Notes: generated by a model not told the origin, from the sequence alone. DNA of 39,317 nucleotides from Rubrimonas cliftonensis (GCF_900107585.1 NZ_FNQM01000020.1:7501-46817), one strand, 5' to 3'. Shown: positions 25,028 through 35,083, numbered from the stretch's first letter. A program made the numbers and translations.

Positions 25028-25393
25028 ATGTTTCTCCCGGCAGACCCCTACAACATGGATTGCCCGTCGCGCGAGATGCTCGACCTGATCGCCGGCAAAT
25101 GGGCGATCCTGATCCTGTGCTGCCTGCAGCAGGGGCCGGTGCGGACGGGGGCCCTGCATCGCGCCATCGGCGGCATCTCGCCCAAGATGCTGACCCAGAC
25201 GCTGCGCGCGCTTGAACGCAACGGCTTCGTCGAGCGCACGAGTTATCCGGAAGTGCCGCCCCGGGTCGAGTATCGGCTCACCGATCTCGGCAGATCCCTG
25301 AGCGCGCTGGCGCGCGCCATGGAGCAATGGGTTGTGGAGAACTACCCCGCCATCCTGGAGCAGCGGCGCCGGGCCGCCGAGGATGCGGACTGA
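25028..25393 (+). CDS. HxlR-family transcriptional regulator
   Basis: A winged-helix regulator of about 121 residues. [78 protein letters not shown] is the full HxlR domain. The N-terminal Asp-Cys-Pro cysteine is the position that senses thiol-reactive electrophiles in several members (such as YodB), so redox or aldehyde sensing is plausible. Starts at 25013, 25028 and 25055 are all possible and none has a good ribosome site; 25028 lies just past the operator-like repeat. Likely targets are the divergent YdhR-like gene, itself, and the operon at 25590-27932. Confidence 0.9.
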   Translation: MFLPADPYNMDCPSREMLDLIAGKWAILILCCLQQGPVRTGALHRAIGGISPKMLTQTLRALERNGFVERTSYPEVPPRVEYRLTDLGRSLSALARAMEQWVVENYPAILEQRRRAAEDAD

Positions 25394-25402
25394 CGGCGGC
25401 AC

Positions 25403-25444
25403 TGGAGCGGCGTTCGACCTAACTGCGTCAGGTCCGCCGCTCCA
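25403..25444 (+). terminator. Hairpin after hxlR
   Basis: TGGAGCGGCG (25403-25412) pairs with CGCCGCTCCA (25435-25444), and inside them GACCT pairs with AGGTC after a three-base bulge. It is ten bases past the stop. It lacks a T tract but is a strong stem and probably ends hxlR transcripts. Confidence 0.5.
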
Positions 25445-25589
25445 TGCCGTCACCGTAGCGCGGAGCTCTGGTCGCCGACTGATCCGGTCGGCGCGGAAGA
25501 TGCGCTGGACGCGCCGCTTCCGGAGCATCCTCGCCGTCTTCGCGGCAGTCCGGAGCGGCGCCCCCGAAGCCGCGTGAGTTCAGCGGCCG

Positions 25590-26741
<1,152 letters not shown>

Positions 26742-26780
26742 GATGTGAGATCCTGTTAGTTGTTTGCCGCGCCGCCTATG

Positions 26781-27932
26781 TCAGGCCCCGAACACCAGCT
26801 TGGTGCCGGTGTACGAGCGGATCAGCTTACTCGGCAATTCGGCCTTCAGGATTTCGTAGAACATCTCTCCGGTGCAGTGCATGGGAATGATGTGGTCGAC
26901 ATCGAGGGCGACGAGCTCATCGATGGTCTTGCGCACATACGCCTCGTCGTGCGGCGCGAGGTGGAAGCCGCCGAGCACGGCGTGCACTTTCCTGACGCCC
27001 GACACCGCCATCGCGCGCTTGACGGTGTTGACGATGCCGCGGTGGCCGCACGACGTCGTCACGACCAGCCCGCGCCCCTTGACGTTGACGCAGGTGGATA
27101 TCTCGTGGCCGAACTCGTCCGGCGCCCAGTCGTCGGCGCGACGATCGGCGGGCATCTGGTCGGGAAAGCAGCCGAGACCGCCATCGACGCCGACTTTCAT
27201 CCGGGTCGGCGACAGCACGCGCTCGAAGGTGGCCTTGCCGATATGTCCCGTGACGAACGCGTGATCCGCCAGGATCGAGGGCCCTTCGGCGTTCAGAACC
27301 TCGAGGTTCGCGTCATCGATCGCCTGCCGGTCGAGTGCGCCGAAGTTCTTGGGCGACGGCCCGACGGTCAGCTGCCGCGTGCAGAAGCATTCCTCGCCGC
27401 CAAGGTAAAACGGCAGTCCCGGCCTGCGCTTGCCCTGCGTTGCGGTGAAGAACCCGACCATCCCCCCGAAGTGATCGAAGTGACCATGGCTCAGCACCAT
27501 GGCGTCGAGCTCGGAAGCGTCGATGCCCAGGATCGCCATGTTGTTGAGCAGAGTCGGCGACGAGTAGCCGAAATCGATGAGAATCTTGCGGGTCTCGGCG
27601 GCGCGCTGGGTCTCGAGGTGAAGCGAGAGCCCGAACTCGCTCTGCAGGGCCTTTTCGGGCGGCGCGTCGGAAAGCGCGAAGCCGGTGCGTCCCACCTCGA
27701 CGTCGCCGATCATGCCGCTGGGGCTGAGGGCGAAGTGGTAGTTGTCGGTCACCACCCTGACGGTGGCGCGGTCCACCTCGGGGACGCCGCCCGAGATCGC
27801 CTGCGCGCGCGCCGGCCGGGCGCCGCCGAACAGCCCGGAAACCATGCCGCCAATAACGGCGCCGCCGCCGCCCAGCACGTCACGCCGGTCGATCCTGCCG
27901 GCGTCGGAATCTGTGATCATGCCCATGGTCAT
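26781..27932 (-). CDS. Tat-exported metallo-beta-lactamase-fold hydrolase (COG1237-like)
   Basis: A 383-residue MBL-fold enzyme. The N-terminus RIDRRDVLGGGGAVIGGMVSGLFGG, followed by PARAQA, is a twin-arginine signal with a likely cleavage site near residue 43-45. The metal site motif HGHFDH is at 149-154. TSCGHRGIVNT, VLGGFHL and IIPMHCTGE match the COG1237 group, which includes a methanopterin-pathway synthase homologue. The true substrate is unknown. The frame is open to 28346, but ATG 27932 has GGGAGG nine bases upstream and begins the signal peptide. It heads an operon with the COG0523 GTPase. Confidence 0.9.
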   Translation of the reverse strand: MTMGMITDSDAGRIDRRDVLGGGGAVIGGMVSGLFGGARPARAQAISGGVPEVDRATVRVVTDNYHFALSPSGMIGDVEVGRTGFALSDAPPEKALQSEFGLSLHLETQRAAETRKILIDFGYSSPTLLNNMAILGIDASELDAMVLSHGHFDHFGGMVGFFTATQGKRRPGLPFYLGGEECFCTRQLTVGPSPKNFGALDRQAIDDANLEVLNAEGPSILADHAFVTGHIGKATFERVLSPTRMKVGVDGGLGCFPDQMPADRRADDWAPDEFGHEISTCVNVKGRGLVVTTSCGHRGIVNTVKRAMAVSGVRKVHAVLGGFHLAPHDEAYVRKTIDELVALDVDHIIPMHCTGEMFYEILKAELPSKLIRSYTGTKLVFGA

Positions 27933-28339
27933 TGCGTTGCACCTCCCGGTTGTTTCTTTTTGACATTCAGCGGGTCGAGCGTAGTTGGCGCCTTTCCGGG
28001 GAGGAAGTACGCACCTCCGGGTAATAATTGGGAGCGTCCGCCCGCGTTCGCGGCGGCGTCGTGACGGCCGCCTGCGAGCAGGAGGACGGCCAGGCGCTGG
28101 TCGAGTCGTGCGCAAGATTTGCGGCGCGGAGGGGCCCTGTCGCGCCGATCGCGTTTCGGCCGAACTTCGACGTTCGCCCGGAAATACCTGTTGCATCACA
28201 CCGGCGACAGGCGCGCCAGGGATGGCGAAGTGGTTCAGGACGGCGCCTCTGACGTGGAGCCGGGCGATCCGCCGCTCGGAGTCCTGCGCCATGAGCCGTT
28301 GGTCCGGCACTCTCACGCGATTGGTCCGCCACGTCACCG
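27933..28339. other. Intergenic region upstream of the metallo-hydrolase operon
   Basis: About 400 bases hold the operator-like repeat and, from 28060 to 28340, stretches with coding-like third-position bias that jump between frames on both strands. No single frame gives a recognisable protein with a start and ribosome site. It may be a decayed gene; I cannot name it. Confidence 0.5.
28006..28030. promoter_or_regulatory. Putative HxlR operator, copy 2
   Basis: A near copy of the site at 25001-25025, in the same orientation on the plus strand, 74 bases upstream of the metallo-hydrolase start. The conserved halves are AGTACGCACCT and GGTAATAA. Confidence 0.6.
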
Positions 28340-28402
28340 ATGTCAACGCGCTCCGGGGCGCGCGCGCATATGCGGCTACGGCGCCTTGGGGCGCCGAGGT
28401 CC

Positions 28403-28831
28403 ATGGGCCGGGCCGGGCCGATCTTCCCGGTCGGCGTGCTCGACAAGGACGGCGGACGGATCCGCGATCCCGCCGTCCCCGACCTGCCGCACTTCGGCGA
28501 GGTGCATGAGATGGTGGACGGCCAGGCGCGGTCCGGCGCGGCTGGGGAAGTCCGCATGTCGTTCTTCGCCGCCGGCTTCGGCGCGCAGAAGCTGCTCAGC
28601 CTGCCGGCCGCGACGCCTGCGGACATCGGTGCGGCCCATGACGAGGCGCTGACGAGCGCAGGGTCCGATCCGGAGCATCTCGCCCGTCGGGCCGAGGCGC
28701 TTGGCCCCCGCGAGCAGGTCTTGGGCCCGGCGGCTGAGCGGATGAAGGCCGTCGCGACGGCGATCGACGGAGCATCGCGTGCGGCGGCGGCCGCATGGCT
28801 GAAGGCGCGCTTCGACGTGGAGGCGAACTGA
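28403..28831 (+). CDS. Hypothetical protein
   Basis: Third codon positions are strongly G/C from here to the stop, so this frame is probably translated. The product is about 142 residues from ATG 28403 (GAGG three bases upstream is close); ATGs at 28370 and 28340 would add 11 or 21 residues. It contains VGVLDKDGGRIRDPAVPDLPHFGEVHEMVDGQ, then FFAAGFGAQKLLSLPAATPADIGAAHDEAL and Ala-rich helices. No signal peptide or membrane segment is seen. I do not recognise the family. It is convergent with the LysR gene. It could also be the 3' part of a decayed longer gene. Confidence 0.5.
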   Translation: MGRAGPIFPVGVLDKDGGRIRDPAVPDLPHFGEVHEMVDGQARSGAAGEVRMSFFAAGFGAQKLLSLPAATPADIGAAHDEALTSAGSDPEHLARRAEALGPREQVLGPAAERMKAVATAIDGASRAAAAAWLKARFDVEAN

Positions 28832-28889
28832 GTACGGTCGCCGCCGCCGCGGTCCGGGCGCAAGCGGGCGGGCGCGGCCTCCCTGAACG

Positions 28890-29798
28890 TCAGACCGCTT
28901 CACGCATCAGAAACTGCCCGGGCTGAGGCAGCGTGCGCAGGGCCTCGGCCACGATGAAGTCCAGCACCGCGCGCACCCGCGCCGTGCTGCGCAGGTCGGG
29001 GCGGGTCAGAAGCCACACGGGCAGTTCGATACGGAAGTCGTTCTCGAGGATCGGGGTCAGGTCGGGGTCGTTCTTCCCGAGGTAGCAGGGCAGCCCCACC
29101 AGCCCCGCTCCGGCCTTCGCGACCGCGGTCTGCGCGAAGATGTTGTCCAGCGCGGCGACGGTGACGGCGCCGTTGGCGATATCTCGCAGCAATCGCGCCT
29201 GCGGGACATGCTCGAGACGCCCGGAGCTTTCGATGATGTGGTGACGGCGCAGGTCCTCGAAGTCCCGCGGCGCGCCGTGGGCCGCGAGGTAGCCCCGCGC
29301 TGCGTAGAGACAGAACGGTATCGTCGCGATGCGGCGGCCGACCAGCGCATCGTCGCCCGGCTCGCCCATCCGCAGCGCGACGTCGGCATCGCCGGCGGCG
29401 ACGTCGCGCGTCAGCGTCGAGAGCTCCAGGTTGATCACGAGCGCCGGGTGCTGCGCGCGCAGGGCCCCGAGCCGCGGCGCAAGCCATGACGCGCCGATGC
29501 CCTCAGACGCGGTGATGCAGACCGCACCGGCGACATCCGCCTCCTGGCCCGCCACGTCGTCGGCGATGGACCGCATGATCCGCGCGACCTCGACCGATTT
29601 CGTGAAAACCCGAACCCCCGCCTCGGTCATCCGGTAGCCGGACGTCAGGCGGTCGAACAGGCGCGCGCCGAGCTTCTGTTCGAGGTCGCGCACGCGGCGC
29701 GTCACCGTCGGTTGCGCCACGCCAAGCGTCTGAGCCGCCCTCGCGACGCTGCCGGCCGTGGCGATGGCGTTGAAGAAGCGCAGGTCGTCCCAGTCCAT
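28890..29798 (-). CDS. LysR-family transcriptional regulator
   Basis: A 302-residue regulator. The N-terminal winged HTH, DDLRFFNAIATAGSVARAAQTLGVAQPTVTRRVRDLEQKLGARLFDR, is complete. The effector domain follows with NLELSTLTRDVAAGDADVALRMGEP and continues to a normal C-terminus. The ATG is preceded by AAGGAG with an eight-base gap. The divergent neighbour is only a TetR remnant, so its original target is not evident. Confidence 0.92.
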   Translation of the reverse strand: MDWDDLRFFNAIATAGSVARAAQTLGVAQPTVTRRVRDLEQKLGARLFDRLTSGYRMTEAGVRVFTKSVEVARIMRSIADDVAGQEADVAGAVCITASEGIGASWLAPRLGALRAQHPALVINLELSTLTRDVAAGDADVALRMGEPGDDALVGRRIATIPFCLYAARGYLAAHGAPRDFEDLRRHHIIESSGRLEHVPQARLLRDIANGAVTVAALDNIFAQTAVAKAGAGLVGLPCYLGKNDPDLTPILENDFRIELPVWLLTRPDLRSTARVRAVLDFIVAEALRTLPQPGQFLMREAV

Positions 29799-30232
29799 CC
29801 TTCAGACTCCTTCGCCGACTGCCCGGCGACGCCCGAGCGGCGGAACGACCGCTCCGACCGCCAGGCATGGCCGGAGAAAGGATTGGCACGAATCATGCCG
29901 TTACGGCAGGCGAGACGCCACGCTTCTCGTCGATGTGAGCGGATGCCGCCCAGAACGAAGATCTCGGGGTCTCCTCGGCCGCCCGGCGCGTCAGGGCCTT
30001 CGCCCCGCGACGCGTGAGCAATTCATCGAGGCCGCAACCGGCCTTTTCGCGAGGGCGAGACATCGGGCGAGCGGCGTCTGCGAGATCGTCATGGCAGCCG
30101 CCGCGACGTTCTGCCGCCGCTTCGGCTCGGCGCCCGGGACGCGCCGCGACCGCGACAATCCGTCTGGCGCGCCCCGCGACCGCCGCGCAGCCCGGCTCCC
30201 GGCGCGAAGCGTCGCTTCGAGGCTTTTCTATT
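29799..30232. other. Intergenic region between lysR and the ABC importer
   Basis: Over 430 bases without an intact gene. It contains the TetR-like remnant and, at its right edge, an AT-rich patch leading into the Zur-like box. Confidence 0.6.
30001..30129 (+). pseudogene. Remnant of a TetR-family regulator N-terminus
   Basis: One frame reads RPATREQFIEAATGLFARARHRASG, then VCEIVMAAAATFCRRFGS. This follows the TetR HTH pattern TRE.I..AA..LF...G...SGV.EI...A...TFY.HFGSK closely, but the turn residues (normally AGVSKGTFY) are altered or deleted. No effector domain follows; the frame decays into Arg-rich sequence and ends at 30252. It is best read as a dead gene fragment. Confidence 0.6.
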
Positions 30233-30245
30233 GTTATGTGATAAC
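30233..30245. promoter_or_regulatory. Zur-box-like palindrome ahead of the ABC importer
   Basis: GTTAT-GTG-ATAAC is a perfect palindrome of the size and half-site expected of alphaproteobacterial Zur sites (GTTATAATATAAC type), differing only in the three central bases. It lies about 65 bases upstream of the binding-protein gene in an AT-rich patch. Confidence 0.65.
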
Positions 30246-30309
30246 CTATTAACCGGGTGCGACGCGCCCTGCGTCGAGTCGTTTGCAAGCTTCCATGGCA
30301 ACATTGAGG

Positions 30310-31824
30310 ATGATCGACGTGCGCCCAAGCCTTACCATCTCCCTCGCCGTCGCGGCGCTGCTGCTGGCGCCGCTCTCCTCTCTGGCCGATGCGACGCTCC
30401 GCGTGGCCGCTCCCTTCGAGATCGTGTCGCCGGACCCCACCGTCAGCGGGTCGATCTTCACCCGCATGGGCGTCGCCGAAACGCTTGTCGAGGTTGACGC
30501 GGAAGGTCGGCTGACGCCGGGCCTCGCGACCGCCTGGGAGGTCTCCGCCGACGGGTTGACCTGGCGCTTCGCGATCCGCGACGGCGTCGCGTTCCATGAC
30601 GGGACGCCGCTGACGGCCGCGGCGACGGCCGGCGCGCTCGAGATCGCTCGGGCCAAGCCGGGCCTTCTCGATCGCGCGCCGATCACGGCCATCGCGGCCG
30701 GGGACGGCGCGGTGGTCGTGACGCTCTCGGCCCCGTTCGCCGCCCTGCCGGCCTTCCTCGCCGAGTATCGCTCGCAGATCCTGGCGCCGGCGTCCTACGG
30801 GGCAGACGGCGCGGCGACCTCGGTCATCGGCACCGGCCCCTACCGGATCGAGACGCTGACCCCGCCGCAGAGCCTCACGGCCACGGCCCACGCCGGGTAC
30901 TGGGGCCCTGCGCCGACCATCGCCGACGTCGCCTACACCGCCGTCGGTCGCGCCGAGACGCGCGCGCTGATGGCCGAATCGGGCGACGCCGAGTTCGTCT
31001 ACGCGCTCGACCCGGCGACCGTCACCCGCCTGCGCGGCTCCGATGAGGTGACCGTCCACGCCGCCCCGATCCCGCGCTCGCTGCTGCTGAAGGTGAACGC
31101 CGCGCATCCGTTCCTCGACTCGGCCGAGGCGCGCCGCGCCCTCAGCCTCGCGATCGACCGGCAGGGTCTCGCGCAGGCCGTGCTGCGCTACCCCGAAGGC
31201 GCCGACCAGCTGTTTCCGCCCTCGGTCGCCGGCTGGCACAGCGACGCCCTGGAGCCGCTCGCCCACGACCCCGACGAGGCCCGGCGCCTCCTCGCCGGAC
31301 TGGGCTGGACGCCCGGCGCCGACGGCGTGCTGGAGCGCGACGGGCGGCGGTTCGAACTGACCCTGACGACCTACCCCGACCGGCCGGAGCTGCCGCTCGC
31401 TGCGGCGGTGCTGGAGCAGATGTTCCGCGCCGTCGGCGTCGCGCTGACCATCGACAGCACGAATTCGTCGGAGATCCCCGCCCGCCATGCCGCCGGCACG
31501 CTGGAGCTGGGCCTGCTCGCCCGCAACTTCGCGCTCGTGCCCGACCCCATCGGCACGATCCTGCAGGATTACGCGCCCACCGGCGACTGGGGCGCGATGG
31601 GCTGGGAGAACGCGGCCTTCGTCGATCTCGCCAACCGCATCGCGCGCGGCGAGGCGGGCGCGGCGGCGCGGGCCGAAGCTGCGGCGATCCTGCAGGCGGA
31701 TCTGCCGGTGATCCCGATCGCCTGGTACCAGCAGACGCTCGCCGCCTCCAATCGGGTCGCCGGGGCCGCGATCGACCCGTGGGAGCGGAGTTTCGGCCTG
31801 TCCGCGATCCGCTGGGCGGACTGA
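30310..31824 (+). CDS. Peptide/nickel-type ABC transporter substrate-binding protein
   Basis: A periplasmic binding protein of about 504 residues, SBP_bac_5 family. RPSLTISLAVAALLLAPLSSLADA is a signal peptide. The family signature follows in WEVSADGLTWRFAIRDGVAFHDGTPLTA, with IGTGPYRIE later and DLPVIPIAWYQQ near the end. The family binds oligopeptides, nickel chelates and opine-type metallophores. Start choice is uncertain: ATG 30310 or 30295, or GTG 30319, which has GAGG nine bases upstream. First gene of a four-gene operon and preceded by a Zur-like box, so a zinc chelate is a plausible ligand. Confidence 0.9.
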   Translation: MIDVRPSLTISLAVAALLLAPLSSLADATLRVAAPFEIVSPDPTVSGSIFTRMGVAETLVEVDAEGRLTPGLATAWEVSADGLTWRFAIRDGVAFHDGTPLTAAATAGALEIARAKPGLLDRAPITAIAAGDGAVVVTLSAPFAALPAFLAEYRSQILAPASYGADGAATSVIGTGPYRIETLTPPQSLTATAHAGYWGPAPTIADVAYTAVGRAETRALMAESGDAEFVYALDPATVTRLRGSDEVTVHAAPIPRSLLLKVNAAHPFLDSAEARRALSLAIDRQGLAQAVLRYPEGADQLFPPSVAGWHSDALEPLAHDPDEARRLLAGLGWTPGADGVLERDGRRFELTLTTYPDRPELPLAAAVLEQMFRAVGVALTIDSTNSSEIPARHAAGTLELGLLARNFALVPDPIGTILQDYAPTGDWGAMGWENAAFVDLANRIARGEAGAAARAEAAAILQADLPVIPIAWYQQTLAASNRVAGAAIDPWERSFGLSAIRWAD

Positions 31825-31831
31825 GCGCGGG

Positions 31832-32758
31832 ATGCCGCTCCTGTCGCGCGCGCTGCAGGCGCTGGCGGTGGCGCTGCTGGTCGGCGTCTCCACCTTCGCG
31901 ATGATGCGCGCCCTGCCGGGAGACGCCGCCTGGCGCATCGCCGCCGGGCGCTACGGCTATGACAACGTGGACGCCGCCGCGGCGGCGTCCGTGCGCGCCG
32001 AGCTGGGACTGGACGGCCCCGCGCTGCCGGCGCTGCTGCAATGGCTTGGCGATCTCTTCCGGCTCGATTTCGGCGTCTCTCTGGTTTCGGGCCAGCCGGT
32101 GGCGGCGGAGCTTGCGCACCAGCTCGGCGCGTCGCTGCAGCTGGCGCTGGCGGCGGTGGCGCTGTCGCTGCTTATCGGGCCGCCGCTGGGGGTGGCGGCC
32201 GGGCTGCGGCCGGGCGGCGCGCTCGACCGGGCGCTGCTGGTCGCCGCCACGGCGTTCAGGGCGACGCCGCAGTTTCTGCTGGCGCTGGTTCTGATCGTGC
32301 TCGTTTCGGTCGAGCTTGGCTGGCTGCCCGCCGCTGGGCACGGCGCGGCGCGGCATGTCATCCTGCCGAGCCTCGCGCTGGCGCTCGGCCTCGCGGCGAC
32401 CTCGGCCCGGATCGCGCGCGACGCGACGACCGAGATCGCGGCGACGGCGTTCTGGCGCTTCGCGGAGTTCAAGGGACTTTCGCGCGGGCAGGTGCTCTGG
32501 CGTCACGGGCTGCGCAACGTCGCCGTCCCGCTGCTGACGCTGCTCGGCCTGCAGTTCGTCACGCTGGTCGAAGGCGTCGTGGTGGTGGAGACCATCTTCG
32601 GCTGGCCCGGGATCGGCCATGCGCTGGTCCATGCGATCTTTGCGCGCGACGTGCCCGTGGTGCAGGGCGCGGCGCTGATGCTCGGCCTTGGGTTCGTGGC
32701 CGTGAACGCCGCCATCGACATCGCGCTGCGGCGCATCGACCCCAGGGGCGCGGCGTGA
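31832..32758 (+). CDS. Peptide/nickel-type ABC transporter permease (DppB/NikB-like)
   Basis: A 308-residue inner-membrane permease with about six hydrophobic segments. The opening LLSRALQALAVALLVGVSTFAMMRALPGDAA is characteristic, as is the loop FAEFKGLSRGQVLWRHGLRNVAVPLLTLLGLQF, which contacts the ATPase. The motif VVVETIFGWPGIG closes the conserved region. Starts seven bases after the binding-protein stop. Confidence 0.93.
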   Translation: MPLLSRALQALAVALLVGVSTFAMMRALPGDAAWRIAAGRYGYDNVDAAAAASVRAELGLDGPALPALLQWLGDLFRLDFGVSLVSGQPVAAELAHQLGASLQLALAAVALSLLIGPPLGVAAGLRPGGALDRALLVAATAFRATPQFLLALVLIVLVSVELGWLPAAGHGAARHVILPSLALALGLAATSARIARDATTEIAATAFWRFAEFKGLSRGQVLWRHGLRNVAVPLLTLLGLQFVTLVEGVVVVETIFGWPGIGHALVHAIFARDVPVVQGAALMLGLGFVAVNAAIDIALRRIDPRGAA

Positions 32759-33579
32759 GCGGCGCGCTCGCGGCCTCGGGCGCCGCGCCGCCGCGGCGCC
32801 GCGCAGGGGGCTTCGCCGTCGGCGCGGCGCTTGTCCTCGTGACGCTCGGCTTCGGCGTTCTCGCGCCGCTCGTCGTGGCGGGAGACCCGTTCACGCAGTC
32901 GCTGACGAAGGCCCTGGGCGGGCCGGACGCCGCCGCGCCCTTCGGCTACGACCACCTGGGCCGTTCGCTGTTCCATCGCCTCGCCCACGCCCTGCGCCTG
33001 TCGCCCGCCATCGCCGCCGCCGCCGTGGCGACGGCCGGCGCTGCGGGGCTGCTGCTCGGCGGTCTCGCCGCGGCGCGGGGCGGCTGGGTCGACCGCGCCC
33101 TGACGCTGGTCGCGGACGCGCTGCTGGCGCTGCCGGGGCTGCTGCTGGTGCTGATCGTGCTGGCGATCATGCCGGGGACGGCGCTGGGGTTCTGGGCGGG
33201 CCTGTCGCTCGTGCTGTGGGTCGAGTTCTTTCGGCTGACCAGAGCGACGTCGCGCGCCGTGCTGGCGTCGCCGGCGGTGGAGGCGTCGCGGCTGCTGGGC
33301 TTCGGGCCGCTCTACGTCCTGCGCCGGCACCTCTGGCCAGAGATCGCGCCGGTGATGCTGACCGCCGCCGCCTTCGGCGCCGCCACGGCGATCATGGCGA
33401 TCGCGGCGCTCGGCTTCGTCAGCGTCGGCATGCGCGCGCCGACGCCGGAGCTGGGGCTGATGATGGTCGAGCTGCTGCCCTACTGGCGCGAGGCCCCCTT
33501 CGCGCTGCTGACGCCGGTGATCGCGACCTTCACGCTGCTGCTCGGACTGATCCTGATGGCCGGAGACCGCGCCAGATGA
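32755..33579 (+). CDS. Peptide/nickel-type ABC transporter permease (DppC/NikC-like)
   Basis: A 274-residue inner-membrane permease partner. FGYDHLGRSLFHRLAHALRLSP matches the GTDxLGRDxxSR region of DppC proteins, and EASRLLGFGPLYVLRRHLWPEIAPVM is the coupling loop. The GTG start overlaps the upstream stop as GTGA. The final ATG of the next gene overlaps its own stop, so translation of the operon is tightly coupled. Confidence 0.92.
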   Translation: MSGALAASGAAPPRRRAGGFAVGAALVLVTLGFGVLAPLVVAGDPFTQSLTKALGGPDAAAPFGYDHLGRSLFHRLAHALRLSPAIAAAAVATAGAAGLLLGGLAAARGGWVDRALTLVADALLALPGLLLVLIVLAIMPGTALGFWAGLSLVLWVEFFRLTRATSRAVLASPAVEASRLLGFGPLYVLRRHLWPEIAPVMLTAAAFGAATAIMAIAALGFVSVGMRAPTPELGLMMVELLPYWREAPFALLTPVIATFTLLLGLILMAGDRAR

Positions 33580-35030
33580 CGCTGCTTCAGGCCGACGATG
33601 TGGCCGTGTTCGACGCCTCGGGGCGCGCGCTGGTGCATCCCGTGTCGCTGCGGCTCGACGCCGGCGCGCCGCTCGTGGTTCTGGGGGAGACCGGCTCTGG
33701 CAAGAGCCTGCTCGCGCAGGCGCTGATGGGAACGCTGCCGCCGGAGCTTTGGGCCCGCGGGCGCGTGCGCATCGCTGAGGCCGAGCACGACGCGGCGCAG
33801 CCGCAGGGTTTCCGCCGGCTCTGGGGGCGCGCCGTCGCCGTCCTGCCGCAGGAGCCCTGGCTGTCGCTCGACCCGCTCATGCGGGCCCGCGCGCAGGTGG
33901 CCGAGGCCCATGCGCTCGTGCGCGGTCTCGCCCCGGTCGCGGCGCGGCGGGCGGCGGCGGCCGATCTCGCCGCGCTGGGGCTCGGCGACGAGGCGGGGCG
34001 CAGGTATCCGCACGAGCTGTCGGGCGGCATGGCGCAGCGCGTCGCCTTCGCCGCGGCGCGGGCGGGCGGCGCGCGGATCGTGGTCGCCGACGAGCCCACG
34101 AAGGGCCTCGACGCGGCGCGCCGCGACGAGGTCGCGCGGCTTCTGACGCGGGCGCTTGAGACGGGCGGCGGCTTGCTGGCGATCACGCATGATCTGGCGC
34201 TGGCGCAGCTCCTGGGCGGGCGGCTGATCGTGATGCGCGAGGGCGCCGTGGTCGAGAGCGGGCCGCTCGCCGAAATCTTCGCCGCGCCGCAGGCCGACTA
34301 CACCCAGAAACTGCTGGACGCCGACCCTGCGCGCTGGCCGCGTCGCGCTCGCCGCGCCGCCGGCCCGAGCGTCGTAGAGGGCCGCCGGCTGACCGTTTCG
34401 CGCGGCGGGCGGGCGCTGGTCGAGGGCCTGGACCTCACGCTGCGCGCCGGCGAGATCGTCGGCGTCTCGGGGCCGTCCGGTTGCGGCAAGTCGAGCCTCG
34501 GCGACGCGCTGCTGGGCCTGCACGCACCCGCGTGCGGAGCGGTGCGGCGCATCGAGGGCGTCGCGCGCACCGCGTTCCAGAAACTCTACCAGGATCCCGT
34601 CTCGGCCTTTCCGCGCAGGCGTGCGCTTGGCGCGACCCTTGCGGACGTCGCGCGCCGCTTCGGACGGCGGCGCGCCGAGGTCGAGGCGCTGCTCGCGCGG
34701 CTCGACCTCGCGCCTGCGTTGCTGGCGCGGCGCCCTGAACAGGTGTCGGGCGGCGAACTCCAGCGTCTCGCGCTGCTGCGCGTCATGCTGGCGGAACCGC
34801 GGTTTCTGTTTGCCGACGAGCCTACCTCGCGCCTCGACCCGATCACCCAGCGCGGCGTGATCGACCTCATCGCGACCCTCGCCGAGGAGGGATGCTCGGT
34901 CCTGCTCGTCAGCCACGACGCCGCGCTGCTCGACCGGACGGCGGACTGGCGCATGGCGCTCGGCGGGCATGGGACTGCTGAAGCGGCGGGCCGAGCGGCC
35001 CCCGCCGTCGCGCTCGGCGCGGCGGGCTGA
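33576..35030 (+). CDS. Fused dual ABC ATPase (DppD-DppF/NikD-NikE type)
   Basis: A 484-residue protein carrying both nucleotide-binding domains that are separate subunits in most peptide or nickel importers. Domain 1 has Walker A GETGSGKS (37-44), signature LSGGMAQR (148-155) and DEPTKGLD. Domain 2 has GPSGCGKS (299-306), signature VSGGELQR and DEPTSRLD. Domain 2 is short, and neither half keeps the long Cys-rich C-terminal cluster motif of DppD/DppF. The ATG overlaps the DppC-like stop as ATGA. It would power import by the two permeases upstream. Confidence 0.92.
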   Translation: MTLLQADDVAVFDASGRALVHPVSLRLDAGAPLVVLGETGSGKSLLAQALMGTLPPELWARGRVRIAEAEHDAAQPQGFRRLWGRAVAVLPQEPWLSLDPLMRARAQVAEAHALVRGLAPVAARRAAAADLAALGLGDEAGRRYPHELSGGMAQRVAFAAARAGGARIVVADEPTKGLDAARRDEVARLLTRALETGGGLLAITHDLALAQLLGGRLIVMREGAVVESGPLAEIFAAPQADYTQKLLDADPARWPRRARRAAGPSVVEGRRLTVSRGGRALVEGLDLTLRAGEIVGVSGPSGCGKSSLGDALLGLHAPACGAVRRIEGVARTAFQKLYQDPVSAFPRRRALGATLADVARRFGRRRAEVEALLARLDLAPALLARRPEQVSGGELQRLALLRVMLAEPRFLFADEPTSRLDPITQRGVIDLIATLAEEGCSVLLVSHDAALLDRTADWRMALGGHGTAEAAGRAAPAVALGAAG

Positions 35031-35083
35031 CCGCCGCGCAGTCATCCAGGCGCCCGCAAGCGCCCGGTCAGCCGTCTTACCCG

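Noticed and set aside
29893-31938. A 681-codon minus-strand frame opposite the binding-protein gene
   Set aside because: It is an antisense shadow of a complete SBP_bac_5 gene and has no family features.
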